Shown one piece after another: positions 21,250-29,154 of a DNA stretch of 64,000 nt. Source of the DNA: JBJMQS01 sp045802605. GTDB lineage: Bacteria > Planctomycetota > Planctomycetia > Gemmatales > Gemmataceae. Location of the stretch: assembly GCA_045802605.1 (NCBI GenBank), contig JBJMQS010000001.1:1-64000 (forward strand). Direction: 5' to 3'. The translations under genes were made by a program, and so were the position numbers. Below the pieces are notes generated by a model. That model was not told the origin of the DNA and did not search any database. It worked only from the letters and a program-made list of their open reading frames with translations. How positions within the stretch are numbered: the first letter of the stretch is position 1; every line of letters starts with the position of its first letter.

Positions 21250-21525
21250 CTAGCTTTGCGTTGCTGACAGGGGCAAAAGGCCTTCGCGGGTGAGCAGTAC
21301 CATAGCATGGTCCTTTTGATTCCTATTAATCCGGATTCTAAACCCGCGACTAAAGGCCCCATTAAAGAAAGCACCTAACGTTTCGGCGAAGTCGTATTCA
21401 ATCCCAACGGTAATCCGCGCTCGGCTTAGCGCAGACGCCACTAACGCCGCCCTTGCTCGGTCTTCATTCGGGTAGTGCAATGTGAACATCTCGTGCAGCA
21501 TCTTACCTGAACGTACTTTGCCCAT
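21250..21525 (-). CDS. Hypothetical small protein
   Basis: I do not recognise this frame. It could encode about 91 residues from ATG 21525, or shorter versions from 21501 or 21489. The amino-acid composition is plausible (MFTLHYPNEDRARAALVASA, then GFRIRINRNQK) but there is no convincing ribosome site and no family similarity. It lies between the DUF2283 gene and groEL1 on the opposite strand. It may be real or chance. Confidence 0.3.
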   Translation of the reverse strand: MGKVRSGKMLHEMFTLHYPNEDRARAALVASALSRARITVGIEYDFAETLGAFFNGAFSRGFRIRINRNQKDHAMVLLTREGLLPLSATQS

Positions 21526-21738
21526 GCCAAGGAACCGACCCCCCCCACCCCGAATTTGGCAACGAATACAACGAAACCTCAGCCTGACTCTCGACGTGCT
21601 GCCAGTTTGACAGGCCAAAACTTTGTGTCAGCCAGACTGGGTTTGCTCCAACTCTTTGCCAGTTAGCGAGATACGGCCAATCAGATTTCGAGGCACGGCC
21701 CTTGCATACAACGTCGCCCACGCGCTCTTTGGAGCGAC

Positions 21739-21747
21739 TTAGCACTC
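21739..21747 (+). promoter_or_regulatory. CIRCE half-site upstream of groEL1
   Basis: The 9 bases TTAGCACTC match exactly the left arm of the HrcA operator CIRCE (TTAGCACTC-N9-GAGTGCTAA). The sequence 9 bases further on is AAGACACAC, so the right arm is missing. The site ends 53 bases before the groEL1 ATG. It may be a degenerate or half operator, or chance. Confidence 0.4.
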
Positions 21748-21800
21748 GTACCGAATAAGACACACCAAAACGATACTCGCAGCAGTTGAAGGAGATCCGG

Positions 21801-23522
21801 ATGGCAGCCAAGCAACTCGCTTACGCCGATGAGGCCCGCTCCAAACTTCTCTCGGGCGTTTCCAAGCTCGCCCGAGCCGTTCGCAGCACCCTAGGGCCGC
21901 GTGGCCGCAATGCCGTCATCGATAAAGGCTGGGGCAGCCCGACAGTGACCAAGGACGGCGTGAGCGTCGCCGAGGAAATCGAATTGCAGGACCCCTACGA
22001 GAACATGGGGGCCCAGCTCGTCAAGGAAGCCGCCAGCAAGACCTCCGACGTGGCCGGCGACGGCACCACCACGGCCACCGTGCTGGCTGAGTTCATCTAC
22101 CGTGAAGGACTGAAAGCGGTCGCCGCCGGGGCTGACCCGATGAGCCTGGCTCGCGGCATTCAGCAGGGCGTCGAGACCATTGTCGAAGAGCTCCGCAAGC
22201 TCGCTGACAAGATTGATCCGAAGGACTTCAAGCAGATCGCCGAAGTCGCGGCCATCGCTGCCAACAACGATGACGAAGTCGGCAAGCGTATCGCCGACGC
22301 CATGAAAGCGGTCGGCGTCGAAGGCGTGGTCACGATCGAAGAAGGCAAGACGGCGGAGACCGAAGTCACCGTCGTGCAAGGCATGCAGTTCGACCGCGGC
22401 TACCTGAGCCCGCACTTCGTGACGAATCAAGACACCGTCAAAGCCGAACTCGATAATCCGTACATCCTCATCTACGAAGAGAAAATCTCCAACGCGAAGA
22501 CGATCATTCCATTGCTGGAAGAGGTCTCGAAGAAGAAGGTCCCGCTCCTCATCGTCGCCGAGGATATCGACGGCGAAGCGCTCGCCACCTTGGTGCTCAA
22601 CAAGCTCAAGGGCGTGTTGCAGGTCTGTGCAGTCAAAGCCCCGGGCTACGGCGATCGCCGCAAGGCCATGCTCGAAGACATCGCCACGCTCACCGGCGGC
22701 AAGGCGATCTTCAAAGACCTCGGCATCCAGATCGAAAACGTGAAGCTCTCCGACCTTGGTCGCGCCAAGCGCGTGATCGTCGATTCCGAGAACACCACGA
22801 TCACCGAAGGTTCCGGCAACAACAAAGCGGTCGACGGCCGAGTCGAAATGATTCGCCGTGAGATCGAAAAGACCGACAGTGATTACGACCGCGAGAAGCT
22901 GCAGGAGCGGCTGGCGAAGTTGGCCGGCGGCGTGGCTCAAATCAAAGTCGGTGCCGCGACCGAGACCGAAATGAAAGAGCGCAAAGCTCTCTACGAAGAT
23001 TCGCTCCACGCGACGCGGGCTGCGATTTCCGAGGGCATCGTCCCCGGCGGCGGCGTCGCGCTCTTGCAAGGCCGCAAGGCACTCGATCGCCTCGAGAAAG
23101 AACTCGATCACGATGAAGCGATGGGCATCGGCGTCCTCAAGCGCGCCACCGAAATGCCCTGCCGAATGATCGCCGAGAACGCCGGCGTCGATGGCACGGT
23201 CATCGTCAGCAAGATTCTCAAGGCGAAAGACAAGAACTACGGCTACGACGCCAATGCCGAAGAGTTCACCGACATGCGCAAGGCTGGCATCGTGGACCCC
23301 GTGAAGGTCACTCGCTCCGCGCTGCAAAACGGCGCAAGCGTTGCCTGTCTGCTGCTCACCACGGAATCGCTCGTCGCCGACATCCCCGAGAAGAAGGGCG
23401 CCGGCGGCGGCCACGATCATGACCACGGCGGTGGCATGGGTGGAATGGGCGGCGGCATGGGAGGCATGGGCGGAATGGGTGGCATGGGGATGGGCGGCAT
23501 GGGCGGAATGGACATGATGTAG
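21801..23522 (+). CDS. groEL: Chaperonin GroEL, copy 1 (His/Gly/Met-rich tail)
   Basis: A 573-residue 60-kDa chaperonin. It has the ATP-binding [11 protein letters not shown] and [12 protein letters not shown] segments, the DGTTTATVL motif and the [13 protein letters not shown] motif near residue 410. The C-terminus ends in a long tail that mixes GGM repeats with His and Asp ([11 protein letters not shown]). GGM tails are normal in GroEL; the HDHDH piece is an extra. AAGGAGAT at 21789-21796 is an excellent ribosome site for the ATG at 21801. It is the first gene of a folding cluster and lies before groES rather than after it. The CIRCE half-site suggests heat regulation. Confidence 0.97.
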   Translation: MAAKQLAYADEARSKLLSGVSKLARAVRSTLGPRGRNAVIDKGWGSPTVTKDGVSVAEEIELQDPYENMGAQLVKEAASKTSDVAGDGTTTATVLAEFIYREGLKAVAAGADPMSLARGIQQGVETIVEELRKLADKIDPKDFKQIAEVAAIAANNDDEVGKRIADAMKAVGVEGVVTIEEGKTAETEVTVVQGMQFDRGYLSPHFVTNQDTVKAELDNPYILIYEEKISNAKTIIPLLEEVSKKKVPLLIVAEDIDGEALATLVLNKLKGVLQVCAVKAPGYGDRRKAMLEDIATLTGGKAIFKDLGIQIENVKLSDLGRAKRVIVDSENTTITEGSGNNKAVDGRVEMIRREIEKTDSDYDREKLQERLAKLAGGVAQIKVGAATETEMKERKALYEDSLHATRAAISEGIVPGGGVALLQGRKALDRLEKELDHDEAMGIGVLKRATEMPCRMIAENAGVDGTVIVSKILKAKDKNYGYDANAEEFTDMRKAGIVDPVKVTRSALQNGASVACLLLTTESLVADIPEKKGAGGGHDHDHGGGMGGMGGGMGGMGGMGGMGMGGMGGMDMM

Positions 23523-23533
23523 GACAAACAAAT

Positions 23534-23660
23534 CCCAAGAACCGAAGGAACAAGAACCACATAAGAATCAAAAACCAATTTTCAACGGATGCGGTTTGGT
23601 TCTTGTGTTTTGACTCTTGCTTCTTATTTGGTTCTTGGATTTTTGAATCTTGGAATTTTC
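23534..23660. repeat. Intergenic imperfect palindrome, family A (groEL1-groES gap)
   Basis: The gap between groEL1 and groES is largely an A+T-rich inverted repeat. CCAAGAACC (23535-23543) pairs with GGTTCTTGG (23630-23638), and an inner CAAGAACC pairs with GGTTCTTG (23598-23605). The left arm resembles, in reverse complement, the right arm of the element at 27550-27676, so the two are copies of one family. Confidence 0.75.
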
Positions 23661-23673
23661 TGCGGAGACAGGC

Positions 23674-23982
23674 ATGGCGAAGACAGCGAATATCAAAGTG
23701 CGGCCCCTCGATGATCGGCTCGTCGTGGAGCCGCTCGAGGCGGAAGAGAAGACCACAGGCGGCATCCTGTTGCCGGATACCGCGAAACAAAAGCCGCAGC
23801 GCGGCCGCATCATCGCGGCGGGCCCGGGCAAGCTCCGCGACAATGGCGAGCGGGCCGTGTTGGCCGTGAGCGTCGGTGACGAAGTGCTCTACGGCAAATA
23901 CTCCGGCAGCGAAGTCGAAGTAGACGGCAAAGAGTTCAAAATCCTGCGCGAGTCCGACGTGCTCGCCAAGATCGTGAAGTAA
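23674..23982 (+). CDS. groES: Co-chaperonin GroES
   Basis: A 102-residue co-chaperonin that caps GroEL. The sequence NIKVRPLDDRLVVEPLEAEE, then TGGILLPDTAKQKPQRG (the mobile loop and beta-hairpin) and VSVGDEVLYGKYSGSEVEVDG match the family along its whole length. The ATG at 23674 has CGGAG (23663-23667) upstream; a longer frame from 23650 adds unconserved residues. It stands between the two groEL genes, with palindromic elements on both sides. Confidence 0.97.
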   Translation: MAKTANIKVRPLDDRLVVEPLEAEEKTTGGILLPDTAKQKPQRGRIIAAGPGKLRDNGERAVLAVSVGDEVLYGKYSGSEVEVDGKEFKILRESDVLAKIVK

Positions 23983-24098
23983 CAGTTGTCAGTGGCTAGT
24001 GGTCAGTTGTCAGTTACGGCAATGCGATCCACTAGCCACCGACTCAGCGGACCGGTTTGTCTGGCAACTGACCACTAACAACTGACAACTAACCACTG
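23983..24098. repeat. Intergenic palindrome, family B (groES-groEL2 gap)
   Basis: The element begins directly after the groES stop. The left arm contains CAGTTGTCAGTGGCTAGTGG and the right arm is its near-reverse-complement (CAACTGACCACTAACAACTG and following, to about 24098). The middle holds another inverted copy (CACTAGCCACC, near 24030). Similar CAGTGGCTAGTG-type units recur at 26966-27045 and 28398-28430. Confidence 0.75.
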
Positions 24099-24109
24099 GA
24101 CATTGAACA

Positions 24110-25735
24110 ATGGCGAAGCAACTGATTTACACCGACGATGCACGCAAGAAGCTCCTGCAGGGCGCGGATAAGCTCGCCCATGCGGTCGGCGTGACCCTCG
24201 GGCCGACCGGCAAGAATGTCATCATCGATAAGTCCTACGGTGGGCCGACCGTCACAAAAGACGGCGTCACCGTCTCCAAGGAGATCGAGCTCTCCGACCC
24301 ATTCGAGAATATGGGCGCCAAGCTCGTCAACGCCGTCGCGCAAAAGACGTCCGACGTGGCCGGCGACGGCACCACCACCGCAACCATCCTCGCGTTAGCC
24401 ATCTACCAGGAAGGCTTGCGAAACATCACCTCGGGCGCGAACCCGATGGCCGTGAAGCGCGGCATCGATAAAGCTGTCGCCGCGGTCTCCGCAAAGCTCG
24501 ACGAGATGACCAAGCGGTTGACCAAGAAAGAAGAGATGGAGCAGGTCGCGTCCATCTCGGCCAACAATGACTCCAAGATCGGCAAGCTGATGGCCGATGC
24601 GTTCGACAAGGTCGGCAAGGACGGCGTGATCACCGTCGAAGAAGGCAAGACCTCCGAGACCGAGCTCGTGTTCGTCGAGGGCATGCAGTTCGATAAGGGC
24701 TACATCTCGCCGTACTTCATCACCAACGCCACTGAGATGAAGGCCGAGTTGGAAGACGTCCTCATCCTGATCCACGAAAAGAAGATCGCCAACGTCCGCG
24801 ATTTGCTGCCGCTGCTTGAGAAAGTGGCCACTGGTGGGAAGCCGCTCTTGATCATCGCCGAGGATGTTGAGAGCGAAGCACTCGCCATGCTCGTGGTCAA
24901 CAAGCTCCGCGGCCTGCTCAATATCTGTGCGGTGAAGGCACCTGGCTTCGGTGATCGCCGCAAGGCCATGCTCGGCGACATCGCCGTACTTACCGGCGGC
25001 ACTTTCATTAGCGAAGACCTCGGTCTGAAGCTGGAAAACGTGACCCTCGATCAACTTGGCAAAGCCAAGATGGTGCGGGTGGAGAAGGAAAACACCACGA
25101 TCATCTCCGGCGCTGGCAAGAAGGGCGACATCGAGAAGCGCATCACCCAGATCCGCACCCAGATGGATCAGACCGATAGCTCCTATGACAAAGAAAAGCT
25201 CTCCGAACGGCTCGCCAAGATGACTGGTGGCGTCGCCATCGTTCGCGTCGGCGGCACGACCGAGGCGGAGATGAAGCAGACCAAAGGACGTGTGGAAGAC
25301 GCTCTCCACGCCACCCGCGCCGCGGTCGCAGAAGGAATTGTGCCCGGTGGCGGCGTGGCTTTGCTCCGCTGCATCCCTGCCGTGGAGAAAATCGCCGAGA
25401 AGCTCAAAGGCGATGAACGGCTCGGCGCGGAAATTATCGCTCGCGCCCTCGAGAAGCCGATCCGCACCATCGCTCACAACGGCGGCCTCGATGGCGCCGT
25501 AGTGGCGGACGAAGTCATCACTCGCGGCGAGAAGTCACAGAACATGGGGTTCAACGCCCTCACCGGCGAGTACGAAGATATGTTCAAAGCCGGCGTGATC
25601 GACCCGACCAAGGTCACCCGCAGCGCTTTGACCAATGCCGCCTCAATCGCCGGCTTGATGCTCACCACCGAAGTGATGATCACCAAGATTGACGACGAGG
25701 ATTCGAAGTCGAAGATCAGCGGCGCGATTCGCTAA
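24110..25735 (+). CDS. groEL: Chaperonin GroEL, copy 2 (no GGM tail)
   Basis: A 541-residue chaperonin, clearly related to copy 1 but not a recent duplicate. It keeps [20 protein letters not shown] and [13 protein letters not shown]. The C-terminus ends [14 protein letters not shown] and lacks the GGM tail. In other bacteria, extra GroELs without the GGM tail often have narrow or specialised substrates; that is inference here. The ATG at 24110 has no good ribosome site, and the gap before it is filled by an inverted repeat. Confidence 0.96.
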   Translation: MAKQLIYTDDARKKLLQGADKLAHAVGVTLGPTGKNVIIDKSYGGPTVTKDGVTVSKEIELSDPFENMGAKLVNAVAQKTSDVAGDGTTTATILALAIYQEGLRNITSGANPMAVKRGIDKAVAAVSAKLDEMTKRLTKKEEMEQVASISANNDSKIGKLMADAFDKVGKDGVITVEEGKTSETELVFVEGMQFDKGYISPYFITNATEMKAELEDVLILIHEKKIANVRDLLPLLEKVATGGKPLLIIAEDVESEALAMLVVNKLRGLLNICAVKAPGFGDRRKAMLGDIAVLTGGTFISEDLGLKLENVTLDQLGKAKMVRVEKENTTIISGAGKKGDIEKRITQIRTQMDQTDSSYDKEKLSERLAKMTGGVAIVRVGGTTEAEMKQTKGRVEDALHATRAAVAEGIVPGGGVALLRCIPAVEKIAEKLKGDERLGAEIIARALEKPIRTIAHNGGLDGAVVADEVITRGEKSQNMGFNALTGEYEDMFKAGVIDPTKVTRSALTNAASIAGLMLTTEVMITKIDDEDSKSKISGAIR

Positions 25736-25743
25736 GGCAACAG

Positions 25744-25823
25744 AAGGATGAAGGATGAAAACTGAGGGATGAATCCACCTTTTACGGTTGCGATTCATCC
25801 CTCATAATTCATCCTTCATCCTT
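25744..25823. repeat. Intergenic palindrome, family C (groEL2-dnaJ gap)
   Basis: Two arms of about 32 bases are near-exact reverse complements: 25744-25775 (starting AAGGATGAAGGATGA, then after 4 bases TGAGGGATGAATC) and 25792-25823. Only the 4 internal bases AAAC/TAAT do not pair. The spacer is 16 bases. It fills most of the gap between groEL2 and dnaJ. Confidence 0.85.
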
Positions 25824-25833
25824 TTCAGGCTTT

Positions 25834-26964
25834 ATGATGGCTACCAAGCGAGATTATTACGAGGTCCTCGGCGTTGAGCGCACCGCTTCGGGTGACGTGA
25901 TCACCAAGGCCTATCGCAAGTTGGCGATGCAGTTTCACCCGGATCGCAATGTTGGCGATGATGAGGCCGAGGAGAAGTTCAAGGAAGCCGCCGCGGCATA
26001 CGACGTGCTCCGTGATCCAGAAAAGCGGGAACGCTACGACCGCTATGGCCACGCGGGGCTCGAAGGGATGGGCGGGCCGAACTTCAACGATGCCCGCTCG
26101 GTCTTCGACCTCTTCGGCGACATGTTCGGCGATATCTTTGGCGGCGGTGGCGGCGGACGGGCCGGCCAACAAGCGGGCCGCAGTTTGCAGATCGTCGTTG
26201 AACTCGATCTTGTCGAGGCCTACAAGGGCACGAAGAAAACGGTCACGATCCCGCGCGAGGAGAATTGCACCGAGTGCAATGGCTCGGGTGCCCGCAAAGG
26301 CACGAAGCCGTCGCCATGCCAGCGCTGTGGCGGCCGCGGCGCGGTGGTGATGCAGCAGGGCTTCTTCCGCGTCCAGCAAGCATGTCGGACGTGCGGTGGC
26401 CGCGGCCAGATTGTGCCCGACCCATGTCCGACCTGTCGGGGCAACGGCCGGGTCAGCGTTCGACGGAATGTCGAAGTGACGATCCCACCCGGCGTGGACA
26501 ATGGGATCAAGATTCGGCACCCCGGCGAAGGCGAGGCTGGCGCTCCGGGCATGCCCCGCGGTGATTTGCTGGTGGCCGTGCGAGTGCGAGAGCACTCGCT
26601 CTTCCAGCGCGATGGCAATCATCTGATCTGCCAAGTGCCGGTGACCGTGAGCCAGGCAGCCCTGGGCGCGGAGATTCAGGTGCCTTCGCTCGATGGAGCG
26701 ATGAACTCGCCGTTGCCGCGCGGCACTCAGTCGGGCGAAGTGATGCGAATCCCCGGCAAAGGCATGCCCGATGTGCATGGCGGACGCCGCGGCGATCTTC
26801 TGGTTCAAGTGATTGTTGAAACGCCCAAGAATTTGACCAAGCGGCAGGAAGAACTATTCCGCGAACTGGCGGATTTGGATCACAAAAATGTCTCGTCAGA
26901 ACGAAAGAGTTTTCTGAAGAAGTTGAAGGACTTCTTCGGTAGCGAGGAAGAAGACAAAAAGTGA
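25834..26964 (+). CDS. dnaJ: Chaperone protein DnaJ
   Basis: A 376-residue type I (class A) DnaJ. The J domain holds HPD (residues 35-37, in FHPDRN); a Gly/Phe-rich linker follows (about 80-110); and four zinc-finger modules are visible as [24 protein letters not shown] and CPTCRGNG (about 145-210). The C-terminal substrate-binding domain is complete. It stimulates DnaK ATPase and passes it unfolded proteins. Two adjacent ATGs (25834 and 25837) are possible starts. The genome's main DnaK is not in this window; grpE follows after a palindromic gap. Confidence 0.96.
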   Translation: MMATKRDYYEVLGVERTASGDVITKAYRKLAMQFHPDRNVGDDEAEEKFKEAAAAYDVLRDPEKRERYDRYGHAGLEGMGGPNFNDARSVFDLFGDMFGDIFGGGGGGRAGQQAGRSLQIVVELDLVEAYKGTKKTVTIPREENCTECNGSGARKGTKPSPCQRCGGRGAVVMQQGFFRVQQACRTCGGRGQIVPDPCPTCRGNGRVSVRRNVEVTIPPGVDNGIKIRHPGEGEAGAPGMPRGDLLVAVRVREHSLFQRDGNHLICQVPVTVSQAALGAEIQVPSLDGAMNSPLPRGTQSGEVMRIPGKGMPDVHGGRRGDLLVQVIVETPKNLTKRQEELFRELADLDHKNVSSERKSFLKKLKDFFGSEEEDKK

Positions 26965-26965
26965 T

Positions 26966-27045
26966 CAGTGCCTATTGGCCAGTGGCTAGTTAATGCAAGG
27001 GTTTTTGCTTTCGCTAGCCACTAGACACTAGTCACTAGCCACTGG
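26966..27045. repeat. Intergenic palindrome, family B (dnaJ-grpE gap)
   Basis: CCAGTGGCTAG (about 26979-26989) pairs with CTAGCCACTGG (27035-27045) around a loop containing CTAGACACTAG. The right arm ends in the GGGAG that forms the grpE ribosome site (27043-27047), so folding could hide it. Confidence 0.7.
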
Positions 27046-27054
27046 GAGAATGCG

Positions 27055-27549
27055 ATGGGACCGGCACCAAATGACGTGAGCGAATTCGAAGCCCGGCTGG
27101 CCGAGACCGAAAAGCAGCGCGACGATTATCTGGCGATGTTCAAGGCCAAGGCCGCGGACTTCGACAACTATCAGAAGCGCAATGCCAAGGAACGCGCCGA
27201 CGAACAGAAGTATTGGACGCGTGCGTTCGCGGCCGAGTTGTTGCCTGTGCTGGATAACTTGGAACGCGCATTAGCAGCCGCGGGCAGTGACGGCAGCCCG
27301 CTGGTGCAGGGCGTGGCAGTCACGCATCGAATGTTGCTGGATGCTTTAGCCCGCCATGGCGTCCAGCGCATCGAAGTCGCCATCGGTGCACCGCTCGACC
27401 CACACGCTCACGAAGCGATCACGCAGCAGCCATCTGACAAGATACCAGCCGGCCACATCACCGCCGTGATCGCACCAGGCTATCGGATTCATGACCGCAT
27501 TCTGCGGCCGGCATCCGTGGCCGTGTCAGGCGGCCCGGGAGAAAAATGA
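27055..27549 (+). CDS. grpE: Nucleotide exchange factor GrpE
   Basis: A 164-residue GrpE. The N-terminal coiled-coil helix (EFEARLAETEKQRDDYLAMF) leads into DFDNYQKRNAKERAD, and the C-terminal beta domain includes LLPVLDNLERAL and the DPHAHEAI motif. It releases ADP from DnaK. It is somewhat shorter than E. coli GrpE at the N-terminus. GGGAG at 27043-27047 serves the ATG at 27055. It lies between dnaJ and fmdB with palindromic gaps on each side. Confidence 0.95.
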   Translation: MGPAPNDVSEFEARLAETEKQRDDYLAMFKAKAADFDNYQKRNAKERADEQKYWTRAFAAELLPVLDNLERALAAAGSDGSPLVQGVAVTHRMLLDALARHGVQRIEVAIGAPLDPHAHEAITQQPSDKIPAGHITAVIAPGYRIHDRILRPASVAVSGGPGEK

Positions 27550-27676
27550 CCAAGGAACAAGATCAAAGAACCAAATAAGAACCAATAGCCAAATTCAAAA
27601 CAGGATGAACTGCGACTTTTGATTCTTGATCGGTTTGATTTCGTTATTATTTGGCTCTTGTTTCTTCGGTTCTTGG
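27550..27676. repeat. Intergenic palindrome, family A (grpE-fmdB gap)
   Basis: The element begins right after the grpE stop and ends about 16 bases before the next ATG. Left arm 27550-27583 begins CCAAGGAACAAGATCAAAGA; right arm 27632-27676 ends GGTTCTTGG. Read on the opposite strand, the right arm closely matches the left arm of the element at 23534. Confidence 0.75.
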
Positions 27677-27692
27677 AATTTAGGGTTTTCAG

Positions 27693-28064
27693 ATGCCAAC
27701 CTATGACTACGTCTGCGATGCCTGCGGGCATACATTCGATGAATTGCAAGCTTTCTCCGATCCCGTGTTGACCAAGTGCCCGAAGTGCAAAAAGAAGAAG
27801 CTCCGCCGGCTTTTTGGCACCGGCGCTGCGGTGTTGTTCAAAGGTTCGGGCTTCTACGAAACGGACTACCGTTCGGAGTCATACAAGTCCGGCGAAAAAG
27901 CGGAGGCCGAAGCGACCAAGCCGGCGAGCGAAAAATCGGGCGAGAATAAGACCGACACCAAAGACGCCAAACCGGCAGCAGAATCCAAGCCGGCGGCCGA
28001 GTCAAAGCCAGCCGGCAAAACCGGCTCAGGCGGCAAACCCAAGTCCGGCTCGAAGGAGAAATAG
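27693..28064 (+). CDS. FmdB-family zinc ribbon protein
   Basis: A 123-residue protein starting MPTYDYVCDACGHTF, with a CxxC (CDAC) and a second CPKC pair spaced as in the FmdB/CxxC_CXXC_SSSS regulatory zinc ribbon (residues about 1-41). A glycine-rich FKGSGFYETDYR segment follows, then a low-complexity tail of Lys, Glu, Ala, Pro and Ser. It is probably a small nucleic-acid-binding or regulatory protein. The tail is poorly conserved in this family. It precedes yacG by 52 bases. Confidence 0.85.
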   Translation: MPTYDYVCDACGHTFDELQAFSDPVLTKCPKCKKKKLRRLFGTGAAVLFKGSGFYETDYRSESYKSGEKAEAEATKPASEKSGENKTDTKDAKPAAESKPAAESKPAGKTGSGGKPKSGSKEK

Positions 28065-28116
28065 GCGGCCGGGGCATTCCGCGGGTTTTCGCCGAAGTCC
28101 GCAAGGTGGGCAACCG

Positions 28117-28320
28117 ATGATTAAGGGGCGCTGCTCAGTCTGCGATCGGCCATACGAAGGAGAAACGGTGCGGGACCTCCCATACCTTCCTTTCTGCAGC
28201 GATCGCTGCCGGCTCATCGATCTAGGTCGCTGGCTGGGCGGGAGCTATCGAATTCCGTCGGCACCAACCGGCAACGAACCCGAGGACGATTCGGGCGAGG
28301 AGCCGATGCCCCCTGCGTAA
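28117..28320 (+). CDS. yacG: DNA gyrase inhibitor YacG-like zinc protein
   Basis: A 67-residue protein. CSVC (6-9) and FCSDRCRLIDLGRWL carry the four zinc-binding cysteines of the YacG family, whose E. coli member binds GyrB and inhibits gyrase. The ATG at 28117 has AAGGTGGG (28102-28109) upstream. The frame is open earlier, but the real start is fixed by the zinc domain. It is the last gene of the folding cluster, followed by a terminator hairpin. Confidence 0.87.
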   Translation: MIKGRCSVCDRPYEGETVRDLPYLPFCSDRCRLIDLGRWLGGSYRIPSAPTGNEPEDDSGEEPMPPA

Positions 28321-28351
28321 CCGGTCGGCCACCCCGATCGTTTTAATACCA

Positions 28352-28391
28352 CGGGCCGTGATGGCGCAAGCTGTCACGGCCCGATGTGTTT
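28352..28391 (+). terminator. Terminator-like hairpin after yacG
   Basis: CGGGCCGTGA (28352-28361) pairs perfectly with TCACGGCCCG (28374-28383) around a 12-base loop. GATGTGTTTT follows. The stem is strong but the T run is short, so this is a probable rather than certain terminator for the groEL-to-yacG cluster. Confidence 0.6.
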
Positions 28392-28397
28392 TGTGAG

Positions 28398-28430
28398 CAG
28401 TGGCTAGTGACTAGTGGTCAGTGGCCAGTG
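28398..28430. repeat. Family B repeat unit without partner arm
   Basis: CAGTGGCTAGTGACTAGTGG, then TCAGTGGCCAGTG: the same units as in the elements at 23983 and 26966, but here no opposite arm follows within the next 100 bases. It may be a decayed or half element. Confidence 0.5.
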
Positions 28431-28491
28431 AAATTCAAATCCATTGCGCCTGCGCTTGCTAAAGGCAAATTTCGGAACTGTTTCCCTCCCT

Positions 28492-28622
28492 CCTCGTTCC
28501 CAAACTCTGTTTGGGAACGCCCTGCCGCGAAGCTCCGCTTCGCACAGAGACCTGACGCCATCTGGAGTACCGCGAAACAGAGTTTCGCGGATAGCGTTCC
28601 CAAACAGAGGTTGGGAACGAGG
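28492..28622. repeat. Long palindrome, family D, with two nested hairpins
   Basis: Arms 28492-28520 and 28594-28622 (29 bases each, starting CCTCGTTCCCAA) pair with one mismatch. Between them lie two perfect small hairpins: GCGAAGC-TCC-GCTTCGC (28527-28543) and CGCGAAAC-AGA-GTTTCGCG (28571-28589). It lies directly upstream of the NYN gene. Confidence 0.85.
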
Positions 28623-28648
28623 GGATGGACAGCTATCTTGAATCTGTC

Positions 28649-29149
28649 ATGCGCTACCTCATCGACGGCTACAACCTGGCTCACGCGTCCGGCGATCTTC
28701 GCGGCAAGGTTGGGCCGCACGGGTTGGAGCGGGCCCGGCTCGCCCTCGTAGCCCGCGTCGCGGCTGGGCATGATTCACCGGGCGATGTGACTGTGGTCTT
28801 CGACGCCCGCCACGCGGCAGGCGACAAACCGAGCGAAGAGAACATCCAAGGCATCCATGTTCATTACGCCGTTCGCGAAGAAGCCGACGACCTGATTGAG
28901 AGACTGATTCGGAGTGATGCAACGCCGAAGAAGCTCACCGTGGTTTCCAGCGATCGCCGCTTGAAAGACGCCGCTCGCCGCCGCGGCTGTATCGCGATGA
29001 CGAGCGGCGAATATCTCGATTGGCTGGATAGGCCGCGGACGGTGGTGCCCACGCCCGAACCGCCTGAGAAGCCGGAGGCCACGACGCCGGAAGATGCCGT
29101 CCAATGGCTGGAGGCGTTTCAAGCTAAGCGAGGCAAACCGAACAAGTGA
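28649..29149 (+). CDS. NYN-domain (YacP-like) ribonuclease-like protein
   Basis: A 166-residue protein with the NYN/PIN-like core: the acidic LIDGYNLAH motif at the start, VTVVFDARHA, EEADDLIERLIR and VVSSDRRLKDAARR, whose acidic residues match the metal-binding site of YacP/NYN nucleases. The C-terminal 40 residues are a Pro/Glu/Thr linker and a short helix. I take the ATG at 28649; an upstream in-frame ATG at 28625 lies at the edge of a palindrome and adds no conserved residues. RNA processing is the likely role. Confidence 0.85.
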   Translation: MRYLIDGYNLAHASGDLRGKVGPHGLERARLALVARVAAGHDSPGDVTVVFDARHAAGDKPSEENIQGIHVHYAVREEADDLIERLIRSDATPKKLTVVSSDRRLKDAARRRGCIAMTSGEYLDWLDRPRTVVPTPEPPEKPEATTPEDAVQWLEAFQAKRGKPNK

Positions 29150-29154
29150 TGCCC

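Larger units (their letters stand above)
21188..21800. other. 613-base stretch before groEL1
   Basis: This stretch contains one weak minus-strand reading frame (21250-21525), a CIRCE half-site at 21739-21747 and the groEL1 ribosome site AAGGAGAT (21789-21796). Nothing else is recognised in it. It also contains short homopolymer runs of C at about 21539-21548 and no clear -35/-10 pair. Confidence 0.5.
28321..28648. other. 328-base stretch of hairpins before the NYN gene
   Basis: No gene is seen here. The stretch holds, in order, the terminator-like hairpin at 28352, a family B half element at 28398-28430 and the long family D palindrome at 28492-28622. Confidence 0.7.

Noticed and set aside
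21739..21756. Complete CIRCE element
   Set aside because: Only the left arm is exact; the position for the right arm reads AAGACACAC.
21891..23531. Long open frame on the minus strand opposite groEL1
   Set aside because: It is antisense to a confident gene; its composition (His/Asp/Leu-rich) and position follow from the codon pattern of groEL.
23983..24098. CRISPR array because of repeated CAGTTGTCAGT-like units
   Set aside because: Units are inverted, irregular and without spacers of uniform length; it is a palindrome, not an array.
24395..25477. Long open frame on the minus strand opposite groEL2
   Set aside because: Antisense shadow of groEL2; no ribosome site or family features.
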